NCBI RefSeq assembly: GCF_964656455.1
Contig: NC_135726.1
Coordinates: 28,283,168 to 28,347,167 of the forward strand
Length of the DNA: 64,000 nt
Direction of reading: 5' to 3'
Origin: Halichoerus grypus
Lineage: Eukaryota; Chordata; Mammalia; Carnivora; Phocidae
Shown: piece by piece, positions 53,526 through 63,206 of the stretch
Position numbering within the stretch: the first letter of the stretch is position 1
Layout: each line of letters starts with the position of its first letter
Made by a program: the position numbers and the translations under genes
Notes under the pieces: model-generated
What the model was told of the DNA's origin: nothing
What the model saw: only the letters and a program-made list of their open reading frames with translations
The model's database searches: none

Positions 53526-53619
53526 GCCTTCAGCACAGAGAGAGACAGAATACTGAGGGAGGAGGGAGCTTCAAGTACAGACCTTTTACCACATAGGTAT
53601 TGACTGTAGAGGGTGGGGG

Positions 53620-53960
53620 ACAGAGTGAGAATGGGGGCAGGCCAGGCAGAGGGAACAGCATGTGCAAAGGCCCAGAAGCCAAACAGTACATAGCAATGGA
53701 AAACAGTTTTATAGGTTTAGAGCACAGAATCTGAAGGAGCATCATCCTTAGGAGTTTGGGTCTTGTATGAGGCCCATAAAGAGCCATTAAATATTTTAGG
53801 CAGGGAATTATATCATTACATATGCAGTCTATCTTCAGTGGGGAAAATCAACTAACTGCAGGAGCAGGACTAGAGCTGGGAGGCCATCAAGGAGGTGAGA
53901 GGTGACAGTGATCAGTGGCCTGGATCACAGTGATGGTGGCAGGAATGAAGGGAAGAAGGA
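53620..53960 (-). repeat. L2 interior fragment, minus orientation
   Basis: ccaggcagagggaacagcat, gtgcaaaggcccagaagcca and ggcccataaagagccattaa are reversed L2 phrases. Confidence 0.75.
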
Positions 53961-54064
53961 ATGAAGCCTCAAGGGAAAAATCAGAGATATGGAATCCTCC
54001 AAATCTGAGTCCAGATTTGGTCACTGGAGGTGACAATTGAGAGAAGTTGGGAAAAGCTTAGAAG

Positions 54065-54297
54065 TGACTCGTAGGTTTCTTTCTTTTCTTTTTTTTTTTT
54101 TTAAGATTTATTCACTTATTAGAGAGAGAGAGAGCAGGGGGAGGGACAGAGGGAGAGAATTTAAGCAGACTCCCCACTTAGCAGGGGTGCACGCGGGGCT
54201 CAATCCCACGAACCATGAGATCATGACCTGAGTTGAAATCAAGGGTCAGATGCTCAAATCACTGTGCCACCTAGGCGCCCCCTGACTGGTGGTTTCT
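54065..54297 (-). mobile_element. CAN SINE, minus orientation
   Basis: The body (54081-54281) begins with a T-rich tail, ttaagatttattcacttatt, GA tract (gagagagagagagcaggggg) and ends tgtgccacctaggcgcccc. Flanks tgactcgtaggtttct (54065-54080) and tgactggtggtttct (54283-54297) are an imperfect duplication. Confidence 0.93.
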
Positions 54298-54849
54298 AGA
54301 CGGTGTTGCCCTTTACTGAGGTGGGCAGGAGGGAGGAAAACATGGAGGACGGGAACCCAGGCAGCCTGGCTCCGAAGCCTACAGGCTTTGTCACTCTGTG
54401 CTCTAGACTCAGGTCTCAGGACTGGGCTAGGGGCATTAAGGGAACCCTAATCAAAGTGAGAAAACCTCCCTCACTGGATGTGGGTACACTGGACTTCCTA
54501 AGCCCTCAGGCAGCCAGCTCCGAACCGTGCCTCAGACCACGAAGGGCCTTTTCTCCTCCCTTCCATCCAAGATAAGGCACCTGAGCCCTCAGCTTTGCCC
54601 CAGGACAGACTACCGAGGAGCCTGATACAGATCCTAATGGAACTCTGGTGTGCACTTTATTACTTCCTCACCCTGTATTCCCAGAAAATCACTTGGGTGC
54701 TCTCACCCCTATAACCCTGAAGCCAAGCCTCTATGCCTGGCACAGTATTGATGGTAAGGGCGCAAAGATAAGTGATTTAAACACTTGAGAAACTCATCTT
54801 AAAATGTGCGTTGAAGAATCAACGCCCCCAAAGAGCTAAGTCAAATAAA
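54298..54849. other. Unique DNA
   Basis: No gene or repeat recognised. Confidence 0.5.
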
Positions 54850-55010
54850 TAGTTGCAAAAAAGAAAAACCAAGAGTAAGGACCGCCCTACCAAATCTTAA
54901 GACATACCACAAAGTCACAGTAAGACAAACAGTACAGGACTGGCTTAAGACAAATAGACCAAGAGAGTTTAGAACCACGTCTCCGTGTTTATGGAAACAT
55001 GTGTGCAAAG
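54850..55010 (+). pseudogene. L1 ORF2 scrap
   Basis: cctaccaaatcttaagacat, accacaaagtcacagtaaga and acagtacaggactggcttaa match the L1 ORF2 phrase 'ctaccagatcttaagac..taaagc.acagtaattaaaacagt'. Decayed and out of frame. Confidence 0.7.
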
Positions 55011-55184
55011 ACGAAAAGCCAGCTCAAAGGTCACAGAAGGGTGTGCTTTCTGGAATCATCTTGTTTCTGTCCTGACATACAGGCACTCAGTATGTGATCA
55101 ATGAACACACCGGTCTTGTAGGCAGTGCTAAAACGAATGACTTCTTAAAGCACCCCACAGACAGGCTCACACTCATCCCAACCA
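55011..55184. other. Unique spacer
   Basis: Nothing recognised. Confidence 0.4.
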
Positions 55185-55350
55185 GACTTCCAGGACACAG
55201 ATGTCATTATCATGACTTGACTGTGGGGAACTCAGGCTCCGAGAGGTTAAGAAGCTTGCCCAAGGTCACACAGCTAGTATGTGGCAGAGGTGGGATGCAA
55301 ACCCAGCTTACTCTGACCCCAGAGCCCGTGCTCTCTGCTGCTTCTTGTTC
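55185..55350 (-). repeat. MIR SINE, minus orientation
   Basis: gaactcaggctccgagaggt, taagaagcttgcccaaggtc, acacagctagtatgtggcag and agagcccgtgctctctgctg. Very well preserved reversed MIR. Confidence 0.92.
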
Positions 55351-56084
55351 CCCAGCTGCCCCACAGAGAGAGAAAACAGTGTGGGCTGGAGACATTGAGA
55401 AAACCTAGAAGCTCCCAGAAGCTCTTGAGCTCAATCTGGAGCAGGAGTGGATTTAGGCAGCTGCCTGGGATGGATTGTTCTGAGCCAAAGAATCCAGCCT
55501 GGGAAAGAGGTCTTGGGGAGTGAGTGTTTAGCCAGTGGGACCACAGTACAGGATACCCATGAGGGGTCTTGGGGGACGGAGCCACATAAGAGAGAGGGGT
55601 CAAACTGATGAAGAGCCTCGAATGACAGAGAGGAATTGAGACTTTGAACCTTTTTGAAGTGCAGCTTTGATTTTGTCACTCTCCTGCTCTACAACCTTCT
55701 GTAGCTCCCTTGGCTACCGTCTCCTCATTAATACTCTCATATGTAGATGGAAAGATGTGGGGGAAAGCCTGGAGATAGACCTATTAGGCATCACAGTCCA
55801 AGAGGGAGAGGACAAGGTGTGCAGAGGAGGCAAGAAAGGAAGAGAACACACTCTGGGGCAGGATTCTGAGGGAAGCCCCCCACTGGCATCCTACTACTCT
55901 CACCAAAGTAAGCGTCACTGCTTCCTGGCAGCATCAGATAACTTTCCAGTTTAGCAATGAGCAGGTACCTTATTCTACTCACAGAAGGGACCACAAAGAG
56001 CCAGCTCTTTTAGCTACTGCTTAAAACAGCAAAGAGCAGCCAACAGCTCCTTCCTCATTTCATCGAGGCCCAGAAAATAAGGGT
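55351..56084. other. Unique DNA with an L2 scrap
   Basis: 55660-55745 (tttgtcactctcctgctcta, caaccttctgtagctccctt) resembles the L2 phrase 'actcccctgctcaaaaccctccaatggctccc'. The rest is unremarkable. Confidence 0.5.
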
Positions 56085-56300
56085 CAGACATTCCTAGGGG
56101 CTCATTTCCGGCACTGACTTGGGCAAGTAAATCTTTCAGTGCCTTGGTTTCTTCATCTGTAAAGTGGGGGATGCTAAGAGTGCCCACTCCAGAGGTTCGA
56201 TGAGGTTCTCCTGAGGTCACGTACGTAAAAACTTTCGCCTAATAACGGGCATATACTAGTCGCCCAGTAAGGTAGCTGTTACTGTTAATAACCAAATAAT
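56085..56300 (+). repeat. MIR SINE
   Basis: actgacttgggcaagtaaat, gccttggtttcttcatctgt, aaagtgggggatgctaagag and cccagtaaggtagctgttac follow MIR to its tail. Confidence 0.8.
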
Positions 56301-56622
56301 TGTTTAAGTAATACGTTCACCCTTGAACCATGTGATTTGCAGCTTTCAGCAAAAGAATGGAGGTTGGGATTCTCAAATATTATGTATTTTACAGTCCTCC
56401 CCCCTCCTCCCCACCTGCCACGAGGTGGAGGCAGGTGGGCCGTAGGACTTAAAAAAATGTCAGAAGAGAAAACAAATTCCACTCGATTCGATTCAAGAAG
56501 TTATGAATTGTCATTCTCCTTGCTGTGGAGATTGCTAACTATAAATGGATGGAGAGATAGGTGGGCAGACAGTAAATCGTGAAAGCTAAACATGCATTCT
56601 CTCTTTGAAGTACTGAGTGCTA
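56301..56622. other. Unique DNA
   Basis: Nothing recognised. Confidence 0.45.
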
Positions 56623-56642
56623 TAAAAAAAAAAAGGAAGAAA

Positions 56643-56698
<56 letters not shown>

Positions 56699-56710
56699 AA
56701 AGAAAGAAAT
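56623..56710. repeat. (GAAA)n microsatellite
   Basis: An A run followed by about 17 GAAA units. The second long (GAAA)n in 4 kb. Confidence 0.95.
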
Positions 56711-57084
56711 GGGAAGAAAAACCAGTTCCCTTTCCACAGGCCCCTGCTTGTGTGGCAGAAGTCCACAGTGTCACCTCTAGGAGTTTCTCATTATTCAGCA
56801 GTTTTTGGAATGAATGATTGATGTAATTAAAGTTATTGGTAAAGAAAGACTCAGTCACCAAGGAATAGATGAGTCAGCAGAAAGTTTAAGTAATGAAATA
56901 ATGTTCCAAGGAGTGATTCTTAAAATAAGCTTTTTTTTTTTCTTAACTCTAGACATCTTAACCATTGCTGGTCAGCAAAAAGATGTGAAGTATTAAGACG
57001 TGGGAAGAACACACCACGCAATTTTAGAAATTCTCAGGTGAAGTTGTTTTCGACCAAACGGAACTGTATGGATGGAATAATATT
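56711..57084. other. AT-rich unique DNA
   Basis: gattgatgtaattaaagtta near 56816 and a T11 run near 56931-56941. Possibly a conserved patch, otherwise nothing. Confidence 0.4.
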
Positions 57085-57305
57085 GGGAAAAGCATACATT
57101 TCTGGAGCGTCAACCACGTGCTCTGATGAGCTTTGCTCACATTATCTCATTTAATCCTCACCTCTGAGGTAAGTACCACTGTTATCCCTGTTTTACAGGT
57201 GAGGACACTGAATTTCAGAGAGGTTAAGGAAATCTCCCTGGGTTGCACAGCAGGCAAACTGCACAGATGGGAATGGAAGCCAGGCAGACTGGCACTAGGG
57301 TCCAC
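57085..57305 (-). repeat. MIR SINE, near complete, minus orientation
   Basis: cattatctcatttaatcctc, gttatccctgttttacaggt, gaggacactgaatttcagag and aggttaaggaaatctccctg. Good reversed MIR. Confidence 0.88.
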
Positions 57306-58349
57306 CTGTTCAATCCCCACAGCTCCTGGGCCTCTCTGTGTAGATTTCTCAGTAACTTCATCTGGTTCACGAATACACTCCGGATAACAGAGTGCCATCC
57401 AGGTTTGAACTCACCTCGGTCTGACCCCAGAACTGTTTCAAAATTCATATTTCTGTGGGAGAATACAGACCAGTGCATTGGCTTGGGATCCATTCATTTG
57501 TTTGCACTTCCACTAACATGCATTGAATCCTCTGGCCACGTCAGGCTTTGGACTCTGTGTTGGTATTACGAAGGTGACTGGGGCAGGGAGATGGTCAGGA
57601 GGATGTGTGATACTCCATGTGACAGATGACAAAGGCTCAGACCAAAGCAGTAGAGAGGAGGCAGTTGAATGGGATCCCCTAGAAGGATCTATGGGACCTG
57701 GGGAGTGAAGCTATGTGAGGAAAGAGAGGTGGCGGCCTGTTTTTGAAGTTCTTCCACTGAGGGGAGGGCCTACCAGGTGAGCAAGCTGGGCAGAAGGTCC
57801 TCACTCAGGGAGAAAAGAGGGGGAAGAGGCGAGATGTGGGGAGTGTTGACTTCAAGTGACATTACAGCCGGGGGCCCAACAGTCCCCCACTTATTCACAG
57901 TAAACAAGGTTGCCATGAGTCACCGTGGGTGGCTTCGGGAAAGAGGAGAATGGGATGGAAACTTGGTACTTGTGAGCAGCTGGAGAAAGAGGACATGAGG
58001 GGCAGGGGCCACCCCCTCAAGTCCACCCCCCCCCACAACTTTGTTCAGAGCTGGAGGCCCCAGCCCCTTCTCCTTTCCCTAAAGAAGGAAAGAAGGACCA
58101 GAGTCTTTTGTGGTGTGAAAAGGCACATTGGGTAGTTGGTCTTGGCCATTTATCCCCAAAGAGTGACCAACAGACGAGAAAAAAAGGGCTCAGGCCTTGC
58201 AGATCTAGGGGGACAGAAGGACCAACAGCCCAGCAGCTTTGCAGAGATCCTCCCCACTTTGGTCCTGCCTTCTCCAAAGTGGACGTGGAGATGAGGATTA
58301 CTGTCCAAGGGATTTATTAAGAAAGGAGCATGGGGGAAGCAGGCTGGGG
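57306..58349. other. Unique DNA
   Basis: No gene seen. Frames of 60-128 codons lie on both strands. A short poly-C at 58027-58034. No named repeat, though caggtttgaactcacctcgg near 57402 is MIR-like. Confidence 0.45.
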
Positions 58350-58480
58350 ATGGGGAGGCGGCCATCCCTGGCTCTGTCACCAAACAGCTTTGTGATCTTG
58401 AGCACATTGAACAAGTCGGGGCCTCCGTTCCCATATCTAGAAAATGAACAGTTACCATTTTCCAAAGTGTGGTAAGCCCA
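58350..58480 (+). repeat. MIR fragment
   Basis: catccctggctctgtcacca, cagctttgtgatcttgagca, tctagaaaatgaacagttac match MIR. Confidence 0.65.
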
Positions 58481-59289
58481 TCTCCGGGGGCCCCATGAGG
58501 TGGTATTAGGTTGGGCGAAAGGAAGCTCATGTGGCCCATGTAACTTTGAAGGCAACCTGCAAAGCAGAGGAATGGGGTGGAGGGGCGCCTCTGGGACCAA
58601 CCAGAGACTCTGAGAGATGCCGCTTACCCAGGGCACCAAGAACCTCATTTCATGAATTTGCTTTCTATCACTGTTTTGTGTCAATGGCAGGTGGTACTTG
58701 TTTTTCAGTTACAACACCAGTATAAATATTCCTTTCAAAATAAGTAGGTGGTGACAAAACTCCAAAACTCGAAGGAAGTTATTATGGAAATAATAGTTGC
58801 AATCGTCGGAGGCTGGGACAGGGATGTGGAGGGCGGGAGCCCTGAGGGTTTTGAGGAGTGCTGAGCAAAGTAAGGGCTCATTCCTTACAGACTCAAGTCC
58901 TATGGAACCTTCTCAGACATTCCTCCTGCATGGTATAGCACCTGGCAGGTGTTTGCCAGAGCAGAAGGGAAAATTAAAAAGGAAAAAGAAAGTAAGTGAG
59001 AAAAAAAAAAAAGTCTGGAGAGAAAAACAACCCCACCAACCAAAATAAACCAGGCCAGTGATTTTTCTACCACACTCTTCAAGAGAGCAAAGAGGTGGTG
59101 TTTATTCTAAATGAGCCCTTTTCTCCAAGTTGCCACTAATCCACGCTTTTATGTGATCCAGGAAAATCGGTCCTCAATGGCCAATGAACATCTTTGCGCA
59201 TATGAGTATTTGGAAAAAGAGCCACCTATTACCACAGGGTTTGGATTTAGATGCTGGATACAAATAGAGGGCAAACAAAACTAACAAAC
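58481..59289. other. Unique DNA
   Basis: Includes a short A run near 59000. Nothing recognised. Confidence 0.45.
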
Positions 59290-59352
59290 AAATTAAAAAA
59301 AAAAAAACCCACAAAAACCTGTGGTTTGGATCTAAAAAAAAAAAAAAAAAGA
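59290..59352. repeat. Two A-rich runs
   Basis: aattaaaaaaaaaaaaccc and ctaaaaaaaaaaaaaaaaag separated by about 25 bases (59295-59306 and 59334-59350). No SINE body. Confidence 0.85.
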
Positions 59353-59639
59353 AGTCTCAGAAATGACAACTGTGTGGTAAGTCTGATGTCAAACCGAGTT
59401 AGCTGGGAAGGTGTCTGGGATGCTCTGGAACTGTGAGGGTATTTGGAATCTAGGGCTAACAGATGTCTCACTCTGCTTGAAAGATGTCAAGACGCTGTTC
59501 CTAAGGGCCTGTGGGTTCCCTTGGGGACAAAGCCACTGATAGTTTTACAGAAAAAATGCCCAAGCTGACGACCATATATCCAACACAAGAAGTCAAGAAA
59601 AGAATTGAGAAAAAAAACAGTCAAGCTGAGACATAAGGA
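59353..59639. other. Unique DNA
   Basis: Nothing recognised. Confidence 0.4.
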
Positions 59640-59812
59640 AGAGACGGAAGGAAGGGAGGGAAGGAGGAAGGGGCGGAGGGAGGGAGGGAGGGAAAGAAAG
59701 AAAGAAGGAAGGAAGGAAGGAAGGAAGGAAGGAAGGAAGGAAGGAAGGGAGGGAGAAAGGAATGAGGGAAGGGGGAAGGAGGCAAGGAGGGAAGGTGGGA
59801 AGGAAGGAATTC
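59640..59812. repeat. (GGAA)n / GGGA purine microsatellite
   Basis: About 170 bases of nearly pure purine. The core (59704-59750) is roughly eleven uninterrupted GGAA units, flanked by GGGA and AAAG variants. GGAA is the ETS-factor core. Confidence 0.95.
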
Positions 59813-60329
59813 AAAAATAAATACATAAAAGATCCACGATTTGGGACCTTGCCCCCTACTCAAATCTTTGTTTGATAGGAGTTGCTCTGTGAACCTAGGG
59901 GTAAAGGAACATTGATTTTTGTTTGCATTATGTAGGATAATGGCGGGCCGGTGGACAGTCACTTCCAACAGGAGAAATGAGCAAATCTTTTCAGATAGCA
60001 ATGATTTATGGAAGAAACCCCTCCTTGGCAGGGGCAGCAGGCTCAGTCCCTCCTTGCTGTTGAGTGTCTGCGAGAGACAGCACATTCCTAGCTCTCCCCT
60101 CATCTGTACTTCACACACGGGATCGTGAAGAGGCAGCCGTTCTCCAGCAGCATTGGAAGAGGGCTAAGATGTTTCCCAGCCCAGCCTAAAAATATCTCCC
60201 TTGACAGGCTGTCACCGTGTCTGATATTCCACCATTATAAATTCATTCTTCTCTGTTAAGGCGTTTTGTTTCCAGTTCTCTGTTAAAATACAGATATCCC
60301 AGAGAATGTAGCTTGGGTGAGGCCCAGGC
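59813..60329. other. Unique DNA
   Basis: 60190-60290 (tctgatattccaccattata, ttcattcttctctgttaagg) is AT-rich and repeat-free. No gene. Confidence 0.4.
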
Positions 60330-60440
60330 AGACCACAGCCGAGGAGTTAGCAGACCTGGATTTCCGGCTCGGTTCTGCACTGTGTGAGCTTGGGCGAGTC
60401 ATTTTCACTTTCTGGACTCAGTGGCTCCACTGATTAAAAA
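60330..60440 (+). repeat. MIR fragment
   Basis: agttagcagacctggatttc, cggctcggttctgcactgtg and tgagcttgggcgagtcattt match the MIR head and core. Confidence 0.7.
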
Positions 60441-60689
60441 AAAAGAAAAAGAAAAAAGGACAGAAATAAAAGGGCAGATGTGGTGGTCAGGGAGCTCTGA
60501 GATGTCTGGTTTCAGGAGGGAACACAGTGTGTTCATTTTAGGGTTTGTCACTGGAGGCCCAGCATGTCCATGGGAGCAGCTCTTTTGGGCCAAAGGGCAT
60601 GGAGGTCAGGTCAAATAGTGTCTTACTTTCTCCCTCTAAAAAAATAAAATAAAATAAATAATAAAACAAAATCCCTGTTCCTCTCTTAT
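60441..60689. other. Unique DNA with A-rich ends
   Basis: Starts in aaaaaaaagaaaaagaaaaa and ends with (AAAAT)n (60638-60670). Confidence 0.6.
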
Positions 60690-61545
60690 ATTTGACATCT
60701 CAACAAATGGCATCTCTCAAGCCCCTAGTGCCCAAATCCTTGGAGGCATCCAGAACTCCCCTCCGCACACCCCCTCCCCCCACATTCAATCTATCAGCAA
60801 AGCCTGTTGACTCTACTTTCAAAATATAGCCTAAACCTGATCACTAGGAGCAACCACTACTTTTCTGGTGACCACCATTGTCCAAGGTCCAGCATTACCT
60901 CCCCCTGGATTCTCCCATCAGCCTCCTAACTGGGCCCTGCTTCTGTCTTGCCCACCCAGAGCCTCAACTCTTCATGCCTGGGGATGCCTTGAAGACATAA
61001 ATTAAATCCTATCACTCCCCACCCCCCGCCCATCCCTCTCTTCTTTTCTCTCTCTCATCATTAAACCCAAAGATCTCACCAGGACAAATAAAAGCCCCCA
61101 TAACCTGAACCTGGCTTTGCCTTGGCCTCATCACCTCCTGCAAAGGTCCCTTTGCTCTTGCTCAAATCTGTTCCTACCTCAGGATCTTTGCACTTGCTAT
61201 TCCTTCTGCCCAGAAATTGCCCCCTCCAATATCTTTATGGCCTACTCTCCAACTTCTTTCAAGTATCTGCTCAAGTGCCCCCTCCTAAGGGATGCTTCCC
61301 AGACTGCCCTGGCTAAAAGAGCACACTTCCTTCCACGTCCTCACCCTACTTAATTTTTCTGCCAATACTCATCACCTGGACATTGTGAGAGGCCATCATC
61401 ACACTCATTTGCTCACTTTCTGTCTCCCCCTCCACAGTAGAAGGTCTACAAGGGCAAGCTTTGTTTTGTTCACTGCTGCAAAATCACATTTGGAATGGCT
61501 CATCCGGGATATTTTAGGTGCTCAATTAGTATATATCGGAGGAAG
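60690..61545 (+). mobile_element. L2 LINE 3' region, longest copy in window
   Basis: About 850 bp in L2 order: cagcaaagcctgttgactct, gccttggcctcatcacctcc, ttgcacttgctattccttct, gcccagaaattgccccctcc, agtatctgctcaagtgcccc, ttgttcactgctgcaaaatc and gatattttaggtgctcaatt. No ORF survives. Confidence 0.88.
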
Positions 61546-62209
61546 GGAACAGAACAGGTTAAGCAGAACAGCACTAATCCAGAGGGTAATCTAAGCATTC
61601 CACTGGAGGGGTCAATGCCAAGGTCTTTCTGGCACTATGTCAGCAGGACAGGATGTCCTGGGGAGTCAAAGGTAGAGCAGGCTCTTGGGAGATCAAGGTG
61701 GGGCAGCGTGGGGGAAACAAGGTAGGCAGTGGAGATAAAGAATCTCAGCTGAATTTACAAGTTCATGGGATGCAACTTCTTGATTGAGACCAGAGGATGC
61801 TAAAAGGCCCTTGTGGACAGATTCCAAAAGACAGGACCCTGCAGACAAAGGATAGGTTGTGAGTGGGAGGAGCTCTGAACCACCCAGAGGACTGATCTGA
61901 AATTGAGTCTACCCCAAAGCAGGTCCAGCCAGCTTCCCAAAGCTCAGCTCTGATCATCAGGTCATTCCTCTGTCTGACTGCTTTCCCAGGCACTCAGTGT
62001 CCTCCCACCCCCCCACCCCCATCAAGCCCCAGGGAGCGCAGTGTGGCAGAAGAAGGTGGGAGGAGGGGGCACTGCTAAGGAACATCAGCCATTCTCGAAA
62101 GGATCCTCCCCAAGACAGAACTCAAAGCCTCAGTCTCCTGCCCTCCCCCTCTTATCCCCAGGCTTTGGCTAGTGTCTCTCATGAAGTAGTCTTAAAAGAG
62201 CGTGACCCC
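61546..62209. other. Unique DNA
   Basis: Nothing recognised. Small C-rich runs near 62010. Confidence 0.45.
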
Positions 62210-62335
62210 AGTAACTATATTGAAGGACAACTGTGCGCCACTCACTAGAATTCTGGCAAAACCAGGGGTGGTACAAACTTCATTTTACAGATGATAGGAC
62301 TTAGCCACCAAGGCCCAAGCACCCAACCAGTAAGC
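62210..62335 (-). repeat. MIR fragment, minus orientation
   Basis: aacttcattttacagatgat followed by aggacttagccaccaaggcc fits a diverged reversed MIR. Confidence 0.55.
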
Positions 62336-62714
62336 CATAACGTCTCTGGACAAGAGCCCACGTCTCCATCCCCGGGCTGCCTGGGGTTCCCTGGTCACAC
62401 TCGTCCCAGCTATTACAGGGCTGAGGCTGGAGAGGCTGCAGCCCGCTCTGGGCCTGCAGCCCTGGGAGTCCAGTCTCTCCACCCCCCACCCCTCCCCACC
62501 CCCGCGCCCCAGGCCTGAGCAGCCCGCCCGCAGGGGGGCGATGGTAGCATGTCTGGAGTCGCCCTGAATGCAGGGTTAGCCCGCAGAAAGCAGCTAAGGT
62601 CAAGGAAAGCGCCCAGGGCCAGGGCCAGGCGCTAGGGGAAACCCTTGCAGCGCTGAGCACCCCCCCGCCCCCAAGCCGTACCCCAGCTGTGCTGAGCGCC
62701 GCCGTCAGGCCGCC

Positions 62715-62935
62715 AGTGCGGACGGGAGCTCTCCAGCCCTTGTTTGATGAGCAGCGGCCAATAAATTCATTAATCATCATTTTATGCCTCATCAAACCCC
62801 CTCCAAGCCCCTCCATGGGAGTTACACAAATTAGCCCCTGAAAAGACAGTAATTTCAGTATAGCGAGGTAAGTGCTTTCTGATGGGCTCCGCGCACAGAG
62901 CTCTCCTGACAAGCCAATCCATCAGCGCGTTGGGG
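62715..62935. promoter_or_regulatory. AT-rich conserved-looking element inside the CpG island
   Basis: ccaataaattcattaatcat, cattttatgcctcatcaaac, gttacacaaattagcccctg and gacagtaatttcagtatagc stand out from GC-rich flanks. A CCAAT box (62758-62762), TAAT cores and a good splice donor (gag|gtaagtg, GT at 62868-62869) occur together. Could be a promoter with a first-exon end, or an enhancer. Confidence 0.4.
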
Positions 62936-63189
62936 ATGGGGCGCGGCCCGGCCGCCCAGCCTAGCCCGGGCCTCACCGGGCCCAGCCCTGGCCAGCCTCC
63001 CCTGCTCCAGCCCTCCCGGTCCCTCCCAGTCCCGCCCAGCTTAGCCTCCGGGAGAGGATCTCCGACTAGGGCGCCGCTTTCCCCAGCTCCTTTACCACCA
63101 TGCACCGCAGGCTGTTGTGTCCGGCCTCCTGTCCTCACCCACCCCGACTTCCTCCCCAGCCCTCCCGAACAGAAGAAAAATTGGGCGCG

Positions 63190-63206
63190 GGGGGGGGGGG
63201 AGGGGG
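63190..63206. repeat. Poly-G/GGGC tract
   Basis: cgcgggggggggggaggggg, a dense G run in the CpG island that could form a quadruplex. Confidence 0.8.

Noticed and set aside
56501..56861. Frames encoding poly-(Ser-Phe-Leu) or poly-(Lys-Glu-Arg)
   Set aside because: They translate the (GAAA)n array. The same holds near 52730 and 59650.
62301..62912. 203-codon minus-strand open frame in the CpG-rich end
   Set aside because: Stop codons are AT-rich and scarce in such DNA. The product is low-complexity G/R/A/L-rich with no recognised domain and overlaps plus-strand frames.
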